Part shown: positions 51,587-61,178 of the stretch, in pieces
How positions within the stretch are numbered: position 1 is the first letter of the stretch
How the letters are laid out: every line of letters begins with the position of its first letter
Assembly (NCBI GenBank): GCA_015232455.1
Contig: JADFZQ010000001.1
Span: 248,001 to 312,000 of the forward strand
Source of the DNA: Desulfamplus sp.
GTDB taxonomy: Bacteria; Desulfobacterota; Desulfobacteria; Desulfobacterales; Desulfobacteraceae
Length of the DNA: 64,000 nucleotides
Direction: 5' to 3'
Translations under genes and position numbers: made by a program
The notes under the pieces: generated by a model
Database searches by the model: none
Seen by the model: the letters and a program-made list of their open reading frames with translations, nothing else
Told to the model about the DNA's origin: nothing

Positions 51587-53182
51587 CTAATTGCTCTTCA
51601 CAGCCTCAACCATCGCATCAACAAGTCCGGGTATCGTGTATTCTGTTGCAATAATATCGGGTTTAAAGCCTTCTGCTATTGCTGTATCAGCAGTTATGGG
51701 ACCGATGCAGGCAACAGTTACGCCCTTCATAAGCTCAGAAAATTTATCTTGTGGCAAAAGTGCTTTAAAATTTTTCACGGTTGATGAACTTGTAAAGGTA
51801 ACTATATCAATACCTGCATTGTCATTGCTCTCTTTTGGTTTATCGGAGTTGGCATTTTCAAGAAGCGTTATAAGCTCATCTTTTGCGTCTGTAACCTGTT
51901 CTGTGATATATGTTGTAACTTCATCAATAATAGCACCCATTTTAGCAAGCTCCTCTGGAAGCACTGACCTTGCCTCTTTTGCCCGTGGCAGAAGAACTCT
52001 TTTACCTTGAATGTCTATCTCTTTGCCTTTAACGCCTTGATTATTTAAACCTTGGAAAGCATCAACAATTGACTCTGCTCGATAGCTTTCAGGTAAAACA
52101 TCGCAGATAATCCCATGACTTTTTAATTCTTCTTTAGTAACAGGACCTATACATGCAAATTGAAGATGCCCTAAAATTCTGACATCTTTGCCCATTTTAA
52201 ACAAAGTATCAAAAAAGAACTTCACGCCATTTACGCTTGTAAATATAAGCCAATCATAGGTTTTAATATTTTCTATTGCCATCTCAAGAGGTGTGTTATC
52301 AGAAGGCGGCATAACTTTAATTGTTGGAATCTCTATACACTCTGCACCAAGCTCTGTAAGTGCTGCAACTAAATCGCTTGCCTGCTCTCTTGCCCTTGTT
52401 ACAACAATCCTTTTGCCATGAAATGGGCGTTTCTCAAACCACTGCATCTGTTCACGTAAAGAGACAACTTCACCAACAACAATTAGTGAGGGTGGTTTAA
52501 GTTTAGCTTCCGCTACCTTTTGAACAATATTTGATAGAGTACCGCTGACAGTCTGCTGTTTTGGAGTTGTTCCCCATCTAACTAAGGCAACTGGTGTATC
52601 AGGTGATTTTCCATTCTTGATCAATTGCTCACAAATATTTGGAAGATTTTTCACACCCATAAAAAATACAAGCGTGCTACCGCTCTTTGCAAGGGTATCC
52701 CATTTAATGCTGCTCTCCTCTTTAAGCGGGTCTTCGTGCCCTGTAATGAGCGATACTGAAGATGTATAATCTCTGTGAGTAAGGGGAATGCCTGCGTAAG
52801 CAGGGGCTGCAACTGCTGACGTAACGCCCGGTACCACCTCAAACAAAACACCCGCCTCAATAAGAGCCTCTGCTTCCTCTCCGCCTCTGCCAAAGATAAA
52901 TGGATCACCGCCTTTGAGCCGTGCCACTACAAGTCCCTGCTTTCCTTTATCTGCAAGAAGCTCATTTATCTTATCTTGAGACATGGTGTGATCCCCGCCT
53001 TTTTTCCCTACATAGATAATTTGAGCATTTTTTTTAGCATATTTCAGTAATGCTGGGGCAGCAAGGTAGTCATAGACAACAACATCAGCCTTTTTAATGC
53101 ACTCCATTCCCTTGATTGTAATAAGTTGTGGGTCTCCTGGACCTGCACCAATAAGATATACTTTGCCTTTTTTAGGGTTCAT
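51587..53182 (-). CDS. cobA-hemD: Fused uroporphyrinogen-III C-methyltransferase / uroporphyrinogen-III synthase
   Basis: Two tetrapyrrole enzymes in one 531-residue chain. Residues 1-245 are the SAM-dependent methyltransferase making precorrin-2 for cobalamin, siroheme or related cofactors ([47 protein letters not shown]). Residues about 260-531 are the HemD synthase, which cyclises hydroxymethylbilane ([38 protein letters not shown]). An Asn/Asp/Lys-rich insert lies near 436-450. The next gene upstream is hemC, which makes the HemD substrate. Confidence 0.94.
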   Translation of the reverse strand: MNPKKGKVYLIGAGPGDPQLITIKGMECIKKADVVVYDYLAAPALLKYAKKNAQIIYVGKKGGDHTMSQDKINELLADKGKQGLVVARLKGGDPFIFGRGGEEAEALIEAGVLFEVVPGVTSAVAAPAYAGIPLTHRDYTSSVSLITGHEDPLKEESSIKWDTLAKSGSTLVFFMGVKNLPNICEQLIKNGKSPDTPVALVRWGTTPKQQTVSGTLSNIVQKVAEAKLKPPSLIVVGEVVSLREQMQWFEKRPFHGKRIVVTRAREQASDLVAALTELGAECIEIPTIKVMPPSDNTPLEMAIENIKTYDWLIFTSVNGVKFFFDTLFKMGKDVRILGHLQFACIGPVTKEELKSHGIICDVLPESYRAESIVDAFQGLNNQGVKGKEIDIQGKRVLLPRAKEARSVLPEELAKMGAIIDEVTTYITEQVTDAKDELITLLENANSDKPKESNDNAGIDIVTFTSSSTVKNFKALLPQDKFSELMKGVTVACIGPITADTAIAEGFKPDIIATEYTIPGLVDAMVEAVKSN

Positions 53183-53238
53183 TATTTTTTATATCTCCGC
53201 AAAATGTCTGGCTTTACGACTTAATGCCATGACATCTC

Positions 53239-54315
53239 CTATTTTAAACTTTCAAGTATTTTCTTTGCCCCTTTATTAAGAAGCAGATCAGCAAGCTCAA
53301 TTCCAGCGTTTTTAGCAATGGTTGAGCACTCTTTAGGCTCTTTATTAATTAAATATGTCAGACTCTCTTTTATTATGGTTGAGCCATCTTCTGACGCTAC
53401 TAAACCAGTTAGAGTTAATGGTAAGCTGTTTGAGTTTTCTTTTTCTTTATTTTCGAGTTTGCCAAAACACGCCACAGGTATATGACAACTTCCTTCCATT
53501 TTTTTCAAAAAAGCTCTCTCTGCTTCAACTGGAATACGTGTGTTAATATCATCAAGTTTTGCCATAATCTTGGAAATTAAGAGATCGTGTTTCTCAGATT
53601 CTCCATGAATTTGACGAGATTCAACGCACAAAGCACCCTGCCCCACTGCTGGCACCATCGTATTTTCATCAAGATATTGGGTAATTCTATCTTTCATTCC
53701 AAGCCTGATAAGACCCGCAGCAGCAAGAATAATTGCGTCATATTCACCTGTATCCAATTTTCTAAGGCGTGTATCAAGATTACCACGTATTGAAATAGGG
53801 GTAATATCTGGTCGAGTATGTTTAATTTGCGATGCACGTCTTAAGCTACTTGTTCCAACCCGTGAACCTGCTGGCAAATCATTCAATGGAATGTTATCCC
53901 TTGATATAATAACGTCAAATGGGTTTGCTCTTACTGGAATTGCACCAATAGTTAAGCCATCTGGCAAATCTGCTGGCATATCTTTCATGCTGTGAACTGC
54001 AATATCTATCTGCCCATCAAGAAGCTGCTGCTCAATCTCTTTGACAAAAAGCCCTTTACCACCGACCATTGATAGAGGACGATCAGTTATCTGATCGCCT
54101 GTAGTTTTTATCTTTACAATTTCAATTGTGGGAATAGAAAGAGCATTGTCTAAAACATCTTTAGTTGAACTATTTAAGCAGTTTATATTTGCACTGTTTT
54201 CATTTAGTTCATTATCAATACAAGATAGTATTTTTTCAATCTCACATTTTACCCAATTTGCCTGCCACAATGCAAGCTGACTGCCTCTTGTGCCTATTTT
54301 AATTATTTTTGTCAT
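53239..54315 (-). CDS. hemC: Hydroxymethylbilane synthase (porphobilinogen deaminase)
   Basis: Condenses four porphobilinogen molecules to hydroxymethylbilane. The 358 residues start MTKIIKIGTRGSQLALWQAN at 54313-54315; the frame extends further upstream but that part lies inside the overlapping zinc-ribbon gene. Conserved features are DMPADLPDGL, GTSSLRRASQ, ISIRGNLDTRLRKLD and the dipyrromethane-cofactor Cys in EGSCHIPVA (near 275). The protein is about 45 residues longer than usual, mainly because of an Asn/Ser-rich insert near residues 25-55 (DNELNENSANINCLNSSTKD). It lies directly upstream of cobA-hemD. Confidence 0.95.
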   Translation of the reverse strand: MTKIIKIGTRGSQLALWQANWVKCEIEKILSCIDNELNENSANINCLNSSTKDVLDNALSIPTIEIVKIKTTGDQITDRPLSMVGGKGLFVKEIEQQLLDGQIDIAVHSMKDMPADLPDGLTIGAIPVRANPFDVIISRDNIPLNDLPAGSRVGTSSLRRASQIKHTRPDITPISIRGNLDTRLRKLDTGEYDAIILAAAGLIRLGMKDRITQYLDENTMVPAVGQGALCVESRQIHGESEKHDLLISKIMAKLDDINTRIPVEAERAFLKKMEGSCHIPVACFGKLENKEKENSNSLPLTLTGLVASEDGSTIIKESLTYLINKEPKECSTIAKNAGIELADLLLNKGAKKILESLK

Positions 54316-54319
54316 TGTT

Positions 54320-54562
54320 TTATTTACTTCCACAAGTCCCGCAACTTGTTGCTGAACACCCGCTGCATGATGTGCCAGCCGATGATTTTGTTTGAACAGC
54401 ACCAGCAGCACCTGATGGTGTGATAGATATAAAGCCACACGCAGACATCAATTTATTAAGGTCATTACTGTGGCACGATGGACATGATGGAATATCACTA
54501 CCAATTACCAATTTTTCAAAGTTATTCCCGCAAGTTTTACATTTATATTCGTATATAGGCAT
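54320..54562 (-). CDS. FmdB family zinc ribbon protein
   Basis: 80 residues: MPIYEYKCKTCGNNFEKLV and CPSCHSNDLNKLMS give the two CxxC pairs of the FmdB-type zinc ribbon, with a Gly/Ser/Cys-rich tail containing CSGC, SCGTC. It was named after a putative regulator of formylmethanofuran dehydrogenase; the real role of the family is not known. The stop codon is four bases before hemC. Confidence 0.9.
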   Translation of the reverse strand: MPIYEYKCKTCGNNFEKLVIGSDIPSCPSCHSNDLNKLMSACGFISITPSGAAGAVQTKSSAGTSCSGCSATSCGTCGSK

Positions 54563-54595
54563 TTTGTTCCTCGTTTAAAAATTTAATCTGAAAAG

Positions 54596-55192
54596 CTATA
54601 TTGATTTTTTATCCTTCTGATATTGTAATTTCCTCTCTGTCAAATCACACAAAATATGAATAAGCGTAATGTGAGATTCCTGAATCCTTGCTGTTACTTC
54701 AGAGTTTACACAAAAGGCAATATCTGCAATTTCTTTGAGTTTGCCCTTATTGCCTGAAAGCCCAATAATGTGCAATCCCATTGCCTTTGCCTCTACAGTT
54801 GCTTTAATAACATTTGGTGAATTTCCACTTGTTGATATACAGATGGCAATATCTCCTTGTTTTCCAAATGCTTGGATTTGCTTAATAAAAATATCATCAA
54901 AAGAGTAGTCGTTGCCAATGCTTGTGATGATCGATGTGTCTGTAGTTAAGGCAAGTGCTGCAAGAGGAGGACGCTCTATCTGAAATCGATTCACAAACTC
55001 TGCTGCAAAATGTTGGGCATCTGCGGCACTGCCTCCATTGCCAAAAATTAGAAGTTTGTTTCCATTTTTGAGCGTTTCAACTATGAGATTTACACAGCTT
55101 TCAATCTGTGCAACATGGCTGCTTATAAACTCTTGTTTTACCTTGATACTCTCATTAAGAGTCGCAATTATTAATTGTGCTGTGTCCATCAA
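54596..55192 (-). CDS. gmhA: Sedoheptulose-7-phosphate (phosphoheptose) isomerase, SIS domain
   Basis: Converts sedoheptulose 7-phosphate to D-glycero-D-manno-heptose 7-phosphate for lipopolysaccharide core synthesis. The 198 residues have the SIS fold with LLIFGNGGSAADAQHFAAEF, ERPPLAALALTTDTS and ICISTSGNSPNVIKA, and the C-terminal helix ESHITLIHILCDL with the metal/active-site histidines. DiaA is the close alternative, but the ERPPL..LTTDTS segment favours GmhA. It is six bases after the TPR gene. Confidence 0.87.
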   Translation of the reverse strand: MMDTAQLIIATLNESIKVKQEFISSHVAQIESCVNLIVETLKNGNKLLIFGNGGSAADAQHFAAEFVNRFQIERPPLAALALTTDTSIITSIGNDYSFDDIFIKQIQAFGKQGDIAICISTSGNSPNVIKATVEAKAMGLHIIGLSGNKGKLKEIADIAFCVNSEVTARIQESHITLIHILCDLTERKLQYQKDKKSI

Positions 55193-55198
55193 TTCCTT

Positions 55199-56938
55199 TT
55201 ATGCTGATTTTTTTCTGGGTTCTTCTGATTTGGCATTATCGCTATATTCAAACATATCATCTATCTCTACAATCTCTTTAACCATCTCTATATCTTCTTC
55301 TGTCCCAATTGTTGTTGAGCTGAAAGCCAATGGGCTGTTTGCATCTTTACAATCATCTTTGTTTAGATAGATATTTGCTGCTTTAAATTGCCTCTCTGCC
55401 GTTGAAAACTCAATATCTGCAAAATCGTATTTTCCTTTTTTAAGATATATTTTTGCAAGACGGGTTCTAAAATATGGATTGTCAGGGGCAATTTCAAGGC
55501 TGTGAATGGCAAGGTTAAGGGCAATGTCAAGATTTTTATTCTGAATCTCAAATGACCTTGCAAGTCCTGACATAGAACTTGCATCATAAGGGTTAATTTT
55601 TAATGCCAGCTTATATTCATTAACAGCTTTTGAAGGCTGATTTGTCTCTAAATAAAGCTCTCCAAGTAACCTGTGTGCTATTGCTGATTCTGGGTTAAGT
55701 TTAACTGCATTGTTTATATGAATTAATGCTTGATCAGCCATCTGCTTATTTTTTAACTCACCGTTTTTTATACTAACTTTAAAAAATAAAATTCCAGCAG
55801 TTAGTTCTGCTTCAAAAAAGCCTTTATTGATGGCTGTAGCCTTATTAATATAGGCAATTCCATTTTCGATATCGCCCATAAGGTTGCATGTAAGAGCAGC
55901 GTTATAAAGAAACATGAAGTAGTTATCATCTGTTTTCAATGGATCGTTGTCGTTTGTTTTAGATGGCTCATTACTATCTACTTCTATTTTAGGCAGCCCA
56001 TGTTCAGACTCTTTATATTCATATTCAAGCTCATTACATTTGGTAATAGCTTTTTCAAACTGTTCTCTTGCAAGATCAAGTCTGTTCATTAAGCTGTAGC
56101 ATACTCCAAGACTGTTAAGAATATTTAAGTTATCTCCTTTAATTTTAAGACCTTGTTCATACTCTTTTGCAGCATCTTCTAATTTTCCAAGCTGATATAA
56201 CCTATCGCCATAGATATTTTGGGTAATATCATCAAAAAAAATAAGAGAATTTGGAGCAAAAAATGCAGCGTGATCAAGAGCTTTTACGGCATTACACACA
56301 ATAGTTGAAGGATGAAAATCCATAAAAGGAGAAACTGCCGCCCCTACATAACATGGAATTTTAAGTGTTATATCTGTAAATTTTATAAAATCTTTGATTG
56401 TCTCTTCTGCTTGAACAGGAGCATCTCCCCATAACACAATTATCAATGTTGATTCACAAAGCCACTGCCAGATACCACCTTCATCTATTATTGAGGCATT
56501 AAGTGCGTGGGCTAAAGTCTCTTTCTTGTTTTTTGTATCGCACAAAATATGGCTCTGCTCATTAGAAGTGATAATATTAATCTGACTCTGTTCATTAGAA
56601 GTTATAATATCTTTATTAAGAATATTGTTTTTTGCAGACGTATCTGGAAATTCAAATCTGATTACAAAGCACGTAAAAGGTCTATCAGGAGTCTGTAATA
56701 TATCTTTAACAAACAAATTAAATTGGACTAACCATTGATTGTTAGAAGCATCGTTTTCTTCAGTAAGAGAGTCGGGAAGATTAGGGGAGTCCGAGGGGTT
56801 AAGAAAGTCTGAGGAGTTAAGAAAATCTGAGATATATTGGTTTGGTGTAAAATCAGAGTGATATATGGCATCAGAGCCAGATTTCATAAATGAAATTTCT
56901 TTGGAAGAGAAATTACTGCCTTTGTATAAAAGTTCCAT
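55199..56938 (-). CDS. TPR-repeat protein with degenerate nucleotide-cyclase-like N-terminal domain
   Basis: 579 residues from the ATG at 56936-56938 (a TTG 12 bases upstream also opens the frame). The N-terminal 60 residues are low complexity (SSDFLNPSDSPNLPDSL). About 75-235 resembles a GGDEF/cyclase fold in pattern (FVIRFEFPD, LCESTLIIVLWGDA, NAVKALDHAAFFAPNSLIFF) but lacks a GG(D/E)EF motif. It contains the duplicated ITSNEQS segment. From about 245 to 540 there are seven or more TPR units such as YGDRLYQLGKLEDAAKEYEQ. Probably a scaffold; no signal peptide is seen. It is translationally close to gmhA. Confidence 0.7.
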   Translation of the reverse strand: MELLYKGSNFSSKEISFMKSGSDAIYHSDFTPNQYISDFLNSSDFLNPSDSPNLPDSLTEENDASNNQWLVQFNLFVKDILQTPDRPFTCFVIRFEFPDTSAKNNILNKDIITSNEQSQINIITSNEQSHILCDTKNKKETLAHALNASIIDEGGIWQWLCESTLIIVLWGDAPVQAEETIKDFIKFTDITLKIPCYVGAAVSPFMDFHPSTIVCNAVKALDHAAFFAPNSLIFFDDITQNIYGDRLYQLGKLEDAAKEYEQGLKIKGDNLNILNSLGVCYSLMNRLDLAREQFEKAITKCNELEYEYKESEHGLPKIEVDSNEPSKTNDNDPLKTDDNYFMFLYNAALTCNLMGDIENGIAYINKATAINKGFFEAELTAGILFFKVSIKNGELKNKQMADQALIHINNAVKLNPESAIAHRLLGELYLETNQPSKAVNEYKLALKINPYDASSMSGLARSFEIQNKNLDIALNLAIHSLEIAPDNPYFRTRLAKIYLKKGKYDFADIEFSTAERQFKAANIYLNKDDCKDANSPLAFSSTTIGTEEDIEMVKEIVEIDDMFEYSDNAKSEEPRKKSA

Positions 56939-57012
56939 GTCAGTTCCCAATCTTTGTTCGCTATTTATATTTTCATCAGTCTAATTTTGAGATTCTCTTA
57001 TAAAGCCTCAAT

Positions 57013-58476
57013 TTATAAACTTTTACAGTATAAAATATCTACAAGAGCATTACAGATAATCATATCTTCGCCTTGTTGTAAGGTTCTTGGATCGACTATA
57101 AATCTATTATTATCAATCCTTCCGATGATTGATGGTTTATAAAGACGCATCTTTTTTTCAAAAAGCGATGCTGATATAGATTTTGGCTCAATGGTTACAC
57201 ATCTACTTGGTATTGAATATTCAGGATAAGAGCCTCCACCTGTGCGAGAAGAGAGATCCGCGTAACCAACAGCTACTCTGTCTTCTATCCCCATACTTTC
57301 TATTTTTAGCTTAATCTCATTGATAAGTTTATTAGCTCTCTCAACTGTCTCATCAAACGTCATGGTCAACATTTTCAATGTTGGAATCTTTTTTATCGCC
57401 TGCATCTCATCTCTGTAAAGATTTAAAGTTGCTTCCAATGCAGCAAGGGTTAATTTATCAATTCTAAGTGCACGAGTTAAAGGGTTTGATTTTATTTTTT
57501 TAATTACATCAGCTCGTCCAACTATCAAGCCAGCCTGAGGACCGCCAAGCAACTTATCACCGCTAAATGTTACAACATCAGCACCTGATGAAACAACATC
57601 AGATACAGTTGGTTCACGGGCAAGACCATATTTTGAGAGATCGATAAGTGAACCGCTGCCTAAATCTTCCATTACAGGCAAATTATATTTTTTTCCAAGC
57701 AATGCAAGTTCAGCCAGAGGAACACTTGCTGTAAACCCCTCAATTGTGTAGTTGCTTGTATGCACTTTAAGAAGCAAGGCGGTTTTGTCAATTATTGCAG
57801 ATTCATAATCACGAAGATGAGTTCTGTTTGTTGTGCCAACCTCTTTGAGTTTACAGCCGCTTTTTTCCATAACATCAGGGATTCTAAAAGAACCGCCAAT
57901 TTCAACAAGCTCCCCACGCGAGACAACAACTTCACAATCTTTTGCTAAAGTGTTGAGACAAAGAAAAACAGCACCTGCATTGTTGTTCACAGCCATAGCA
58001 GATTCAGCTCCAGTTAACTCACACAAGATCTGCTCTATAGCACTGTAACGCTCACCCCGTTTCCCTTTTTTTATATCAAACTCAAGATTTGAAAAACCCG
58101 CCGCAATATGGTTTATCCTTTCAAGAGCATCTTGGCATAAAAGCGATCTTCCAAGATTTGTATGCAAAACAACGCCTGTTGCATTTATCGTTGGAACAAG
58201 TCTTGGAGCTATTCTCTCTTGAGCATAAATTAGAACATCTTGAATAATCTTTTCGTGAAGAATAACTTTATCATTTATAACATCACAATAGACCTCTTTT
58301 TCTCCAATAACTCCATTTAAAATACTTGTTCTAACACGCTCAAGAACCTCTCTTATTGAAGATTTTACTACAGAAAGGGGGATATTTTTAAAATTTGTGC
58401 TATTTTTGATTTTTTCAAGAAGAGAATCAACCCCGGGAATCTCTCTTAAAAGGGTCTGTATGCTATTTGTTGTCAT
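57013..58476 (-). CDS. selA: L-seryl-tRNA(Sec) selenium transferase
   Basis: Pyridoxal-phosphate enzyme that converts seryl-tRNA(Sec) to selenocysteinyl-tRNA(Sec), so this organism should make selenoproteins. The 487 residues include the tRNA-binding N-terminal domain, TINATGVVLHTNLGRSLLCQ, the Schiff-base Lys near 305 in FSGDKLLGGPQAGLI, and NPLTRALRIDKLTLAALEAT. selB, selC and selD are not in the window. It is 43 bases downstream of the CheD-HDOD gene. Confidence 0.96.
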   Translation of the reverse strand: MTTNSIQTLLREIPGVDSLLEKIKNSTNFKNIPLSVVKSSIREVLERVRTSILNGVIGEKEVYCDVINDKVILHEKIIQDVLIYAQERIAPRLVPTINATGVVLHTNLGRSLLCQDALERINHIAAGFSNLEFDIKKGKRGERYSAIEQILCELTGAESAMAVNNNAGAVFLCLNTLAKDCEVVVSRGELVEIGGSFRIPDVMEKSGCKLKEVGTTNRTHLRDYESAIIDKTALLLKVHTSNYTIEGFTASVPLAELALLGKKYNLPVMEDLGSGSLIDLSKYGLAREPTVSDVVSSGADVVTFSGDKLLGGPQAGLIVGRADVIKKIKSNPLTRALRIDKLTLAALEATLNLYRDEMQAIKKIPTLKMLTMTFDETVERANKLINEIKLKIESMGIEDRVAVGYADLSSRTGGGSYPEYSIPSRCVTIEPKSISASLFEKKMRLYKPSIIGRIDNNRFIVDPRTLQQGEDMIICNALVDILYCKSL

Positions 58477-58519
58477 TTTATCTTCGATTTTATATTAACT
58501 ACTTAGGTTATTTTTTATA

Positions 58520-59899
58520 TTAACTATTTAGATCAAATACATGCAAAGGAATCGCATCAATAATTTTTGCCATATCAGAAATTGATAATCCCAAGTTTGA
58601 TAATATCTTATTAAGATTTTCAGACTCTGTATTATCAGTTTGAACTATGCTATTAAACCTCAACATTAAAAGATCAGCAATATGGACTATGCTGACAATA
58701 TTTCTATTTTTGATTGGAGAGTTTTGAGAATCGTGGTGGTATTTGATGACATCGATCAATAAATCAGAAAAGCACCACTTCTTTGCTAAAATCACTCCAG
58801 TTTCACAATGCGTTATTCCAAGTATATTTTGTTCAGCAGTAAGATAATCAGCCTTTTTTTGGTGAAGTTCCCTAAAAAACAATGGGTAGAGATTTGCAAC
58901 ATATTGATCTAAAACAACTTTGCCAATATCATGTAAAAGTCCTGCTGTGTAAGCAATTTTAGGCTCTATTTTTCCTGTAATTTTTGCTATAATTTCAGAT
59001 GTTACTGCACACCCCACAGAGTGAAAAAACATACCACCTCGACACATAGAGTAACCATTAGCGTCAGATTGATTGAAATAATTTTTTATTGCAGCAGTAA
59101 TAACAGAGTTGATTAAGGTGGTTTCTCCAAGAATCAGCAGAGCATCTTTTAAAGTCTCTATTCTTATTTTTCCTGCAAATATCGCTGAATTACACATCTG
59201 AATTGTTCTTGCGGCAAGCACCTGATCTTTTTGAAGCTCTTTTTCAATAGAGCTAAGTGAGTAGTTGTCCTTTTGAACAATGCGCATAATTTTAAGTGCT
59301 GTTTGAGGAATTGGGTTTAAAGACTCTATGGTATTCTCAATACTATCTTTAGAAGGTCTCTCTACTTCAACAATATTGCTACTACTATCTCTATGTGTCT
59401 CTTTATGAATTGAATTTTCATTATAACTCCATGCGGGTTTTATTGTAGTTACGCCATTGCTTAAGTTTAATTCTAATGTGCAGGTAAAAAAGCCGCCTGT
59501 TTCAGATTTTTTTATTGCTATCCCCTCTCTACATAGAATTTTCATAACAATATCAGTTGAACGACCACCAATATCTAAGTTTATATCTTGGTGGCTTAGA
59601 GGTCCAACTAATGCACCTCCAGCAACTGTTGCAACCATGTTATCTTGGGTTGCTCCCATTGAATACATCTCCTGCAAAAGCAAGGGAAGACCAGTAGAAG
59701 CATATTTTTCTGGATTTTCAGGAGCAAAACTACTAACTGGTTCTGGCAAAAGTATATGGATAATCCCGCCAATGTGTGCATGATCATCAAATATGGCAAC
59801 TCCTACACACGTCCCAAGGTGTGCTTGAAATAAGAAATTACTCTTTTTTGCTGTTTTAAAACTTCCTGAAGGGATATGTGTTGTAATAAAATGGACCAT
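58520..59899 (-). CDS. CheD-HDOD fusion: chemoreceptor deamidase domain plus HDOD domain
   Basis: 459 residues. Residues 1-155 are CheD, which deamidates glutamines of chemoreceptors: the catalytic Cys31 in LGTCVGVAIF and His48 in GGIIHILLPEP have the same 17-residue spacing as the Cys/His pair of Thermotoga CheD, but the third catalytic position (Thr in that enzyme) is Gln25 here. After a Ser/Glu-rich linker, residues about 190-400 form an HDOD domain (LNPIPQTALKIMRIV, MCNSAIFAGKIR, GLLHDIGKVVLDQ near 323). HDOD domains are signalling modules. The fusion ties receptor modification to an unknown HDOD output. Confidence 0.88.
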   Translation of the reverse strand: MVHFITTHIPSGSFKTAKKSNFLFQAHLGTCVGVAIFDDHAHIGGIIHILLPEPVSSFAPENPEKYASTGLPLLLQEMYSMGATQDNMVATVAGGALVGPLSHQDINLDIGGRSTDIVMKILCREGIAIKKSETGGFFTCTLELNLSNGVTTIKPAWSYNENSIHKETHRDSSSNIVEVERPSKDSIENTIESLNPIPQTALKIMRIVQKDNYSLSSIEKELQKDQVLAARTIQMCNSAIFAGKIRIETLKDALLILGETTLINSVITAAIKNYFNQSDANGYSMCRGGMFFHSVGCAVTSEIIAKITGKIEPKIAYTAGLLHDIGKVVLDQYVANLYPLFFRELHQKKADYLTAEQNILGITHCETGVILAKKWCFSDLLIDVIKYHHDSQNSPIKNRNIVSIVHIADLLMLRFNSIVQTDNTESENLNKILSNLGLSISDMAKIIDAIPLHVFDLNS

Positions 59900-60180
59900 T
59901 CAAATATCTTATGATTTATAGAACCAATAATAAAAGTTGGAGAGTTATCTATTGCTAACGAAGCGGTCATAATATTTAGCAATAGCAATATTTAAGTTAT
60001 TGTTCAAAAACAAAGCCGTCTAAATATTGTGATTGACTGAGTAAATTTGATTTAATATCATCAAAACAAAAACCTTTTCAATAAAATTATTTCAATTTGC
60101 TAAAAGGCTACGCTCATTGGTTGATGGATTCACACGCCTTAAAAAAATAAAACAATAAAAATGAGAGATTACTAAATTCA
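59900..60180. other. Divergent intergenic region upstream of pyrF
   Basis: 281 bases between minus-strand cheD-HDOD and plus-strand pyrF. A partial copy of the repeat end motif (TTTAGCAATA) lies near 59976. I see no gene. No clear ribosome binding site precedes pyrF; the spacer otherwise shows only AT-rich sequence. Confidence 0.5.
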
Positions 60181-60996
60181 ATGAAAAGAGGAAAAGATTA
60201 TATTGTTTTTGCCCTTGATGTCTCTTCAGCAGGTGAAGCTGAAAAATATGTCAAGATTCTCAATGGCAAAGTTGGTATGTTTAAGATAGGTTTGGAACTT
60301 TTTATAAAGATGGGTCCCGATATTATACGGCGAGTAAAAAATCTAACTGACGCTGGTATTTTTCTTGATTTAAAGCTCCATGATATTTCAGAAACAGTTA
60401 AAAGAGCTATGGAGCAGGTTGCACAACTTGGTGTTGATTTAGTTACAGTTCATTTATCATCTTCACCCAAAATGTTAGAAATGGCTGTACAAGGAGCTGC
60501 TAAGAGTTATGGAGAAAAAGGAGTATCTCAATTTAACTGCTGTTCTGATGTCAGCGTTAGCAAAAGTATGGATAGCCAACTTGGGGTGCTTGGAGTTACT
60601 CTGCTTACAGATCATGACGCATCTGTAATTGAATCTTGCGGGTTTAGAGATATTTATGTGCAAGATATTCAAGCTCTTGTTATGAAAAGAGCAGAGATAG
60701 CATATTTTGCTGGGTGTCGTGGAGTTGTATGTTCAGGGCAAGAGGTGCAGCTTATAAAAGCTAAATTTGGAAAAGAGTTTCTTGCTGTAACCCCTGGTAT
60801 AAGACCAGTATGGTCAATAGATAAAGAGATATTAGATAAAAGCGATGATCAAAAACGAATCACAACCCCTTCAATGGCAGTCAAAGCTGGTGCAGATTTG
60901 ATTGTTGTTGGCAGACCAATTAAAAGAGCAAAAGACCCAGCCTTAGCAGCAGAGAAAATTGCAGATGAGATTGAAATGAACTTTAGCGTTATATAG
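60181..60996 (+). CDS. pyrF: Orotidine 5'-phosphate decarboxylase
   Basis: Last step of UMP synthesis. The 271 residues begin with FALDVSSAGEAEKYV and have the catalytic Asp63-x-Lys65-x-x-Asp68 set in LDLKLHDIS, the phosphate-binding GIRP (VTPGIRP) and the terminal DLIVVGRPIKRAKDP. The usual short type (about 230-240 residues) is exceeded mainly by an insert near 112-130 (GVSQFNCCSDVSVSKSMDSQ). Confidence 0.96.
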   Translation: MKRGKDYIVFALDVSSAGEAEKYVKILNGKVGMFKIGLELFIKMGPDIIRRVKNLTDAGIFLDLKLHDISETVKRAMEQVAQLGVDLVTVHLSSSPKMLEMAVQGAAKSYGEKGVSQFNCCSDVSVSKSMDSQLGVLGVTLLTDHDASVIESCGFRDIYVQDIQALVMKRAEIAYFAGCRGVVCSGQEVQLIKAKFGKEFLAVTPGIRPVWSIDKEILDKSDDQKRITTPSMAVKAGADLIVVGRPIKRAKDPALAAEKIADEIEMNFSVI

Positions 60997-61018
60997 TATA
61001 ATAGGTTGATTTTTTAAC

Positions 61019-61135
61019 GCCCCGAAATAAATTTCAGGGCTAAAAATAAGGAAAGTCGGCTAAAGCCGACTAAATAATAGTCCACTTTAGTGGACTTATT
61101 TTACACAGTAGCCGTGCGATTTATCGCTCGGCTAC
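61019..61135. repeat. Array of four consecutive hairpins between pyrF and moeA
   Basis: H1 61019-61040: GCCCCGAAAT aa ATTTCAGGGC (one mismatch). H2 61054-61071: AGTCGGCT aa AGCCGACT. H3 61079-61096: AGTCCACT tt AGTGGACT. H4 61108-61135: GTAGCCGTGCGAT tt ATCGCTCGGCTAC (one mismatch, 13 positions). Each is a near-perfect palindrome with a two-base centre. They fill the space between convergent genes and may terminate both, but no U-runs follow, so a palindromic repeat cluster is more likely. Confidence 0.75.
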
Positions 61136-61178
61136 AAGAAAATTGTTATAAAACCATTTGCAAACATTGAAACTATGG

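Noticed and set aside
54316-54438. HemC extended by 41 residues at its N terminus
   Set aside because: The extension is the other frame of the FmdB-type gene (Cys-rich tail) and has no HemC similarity.
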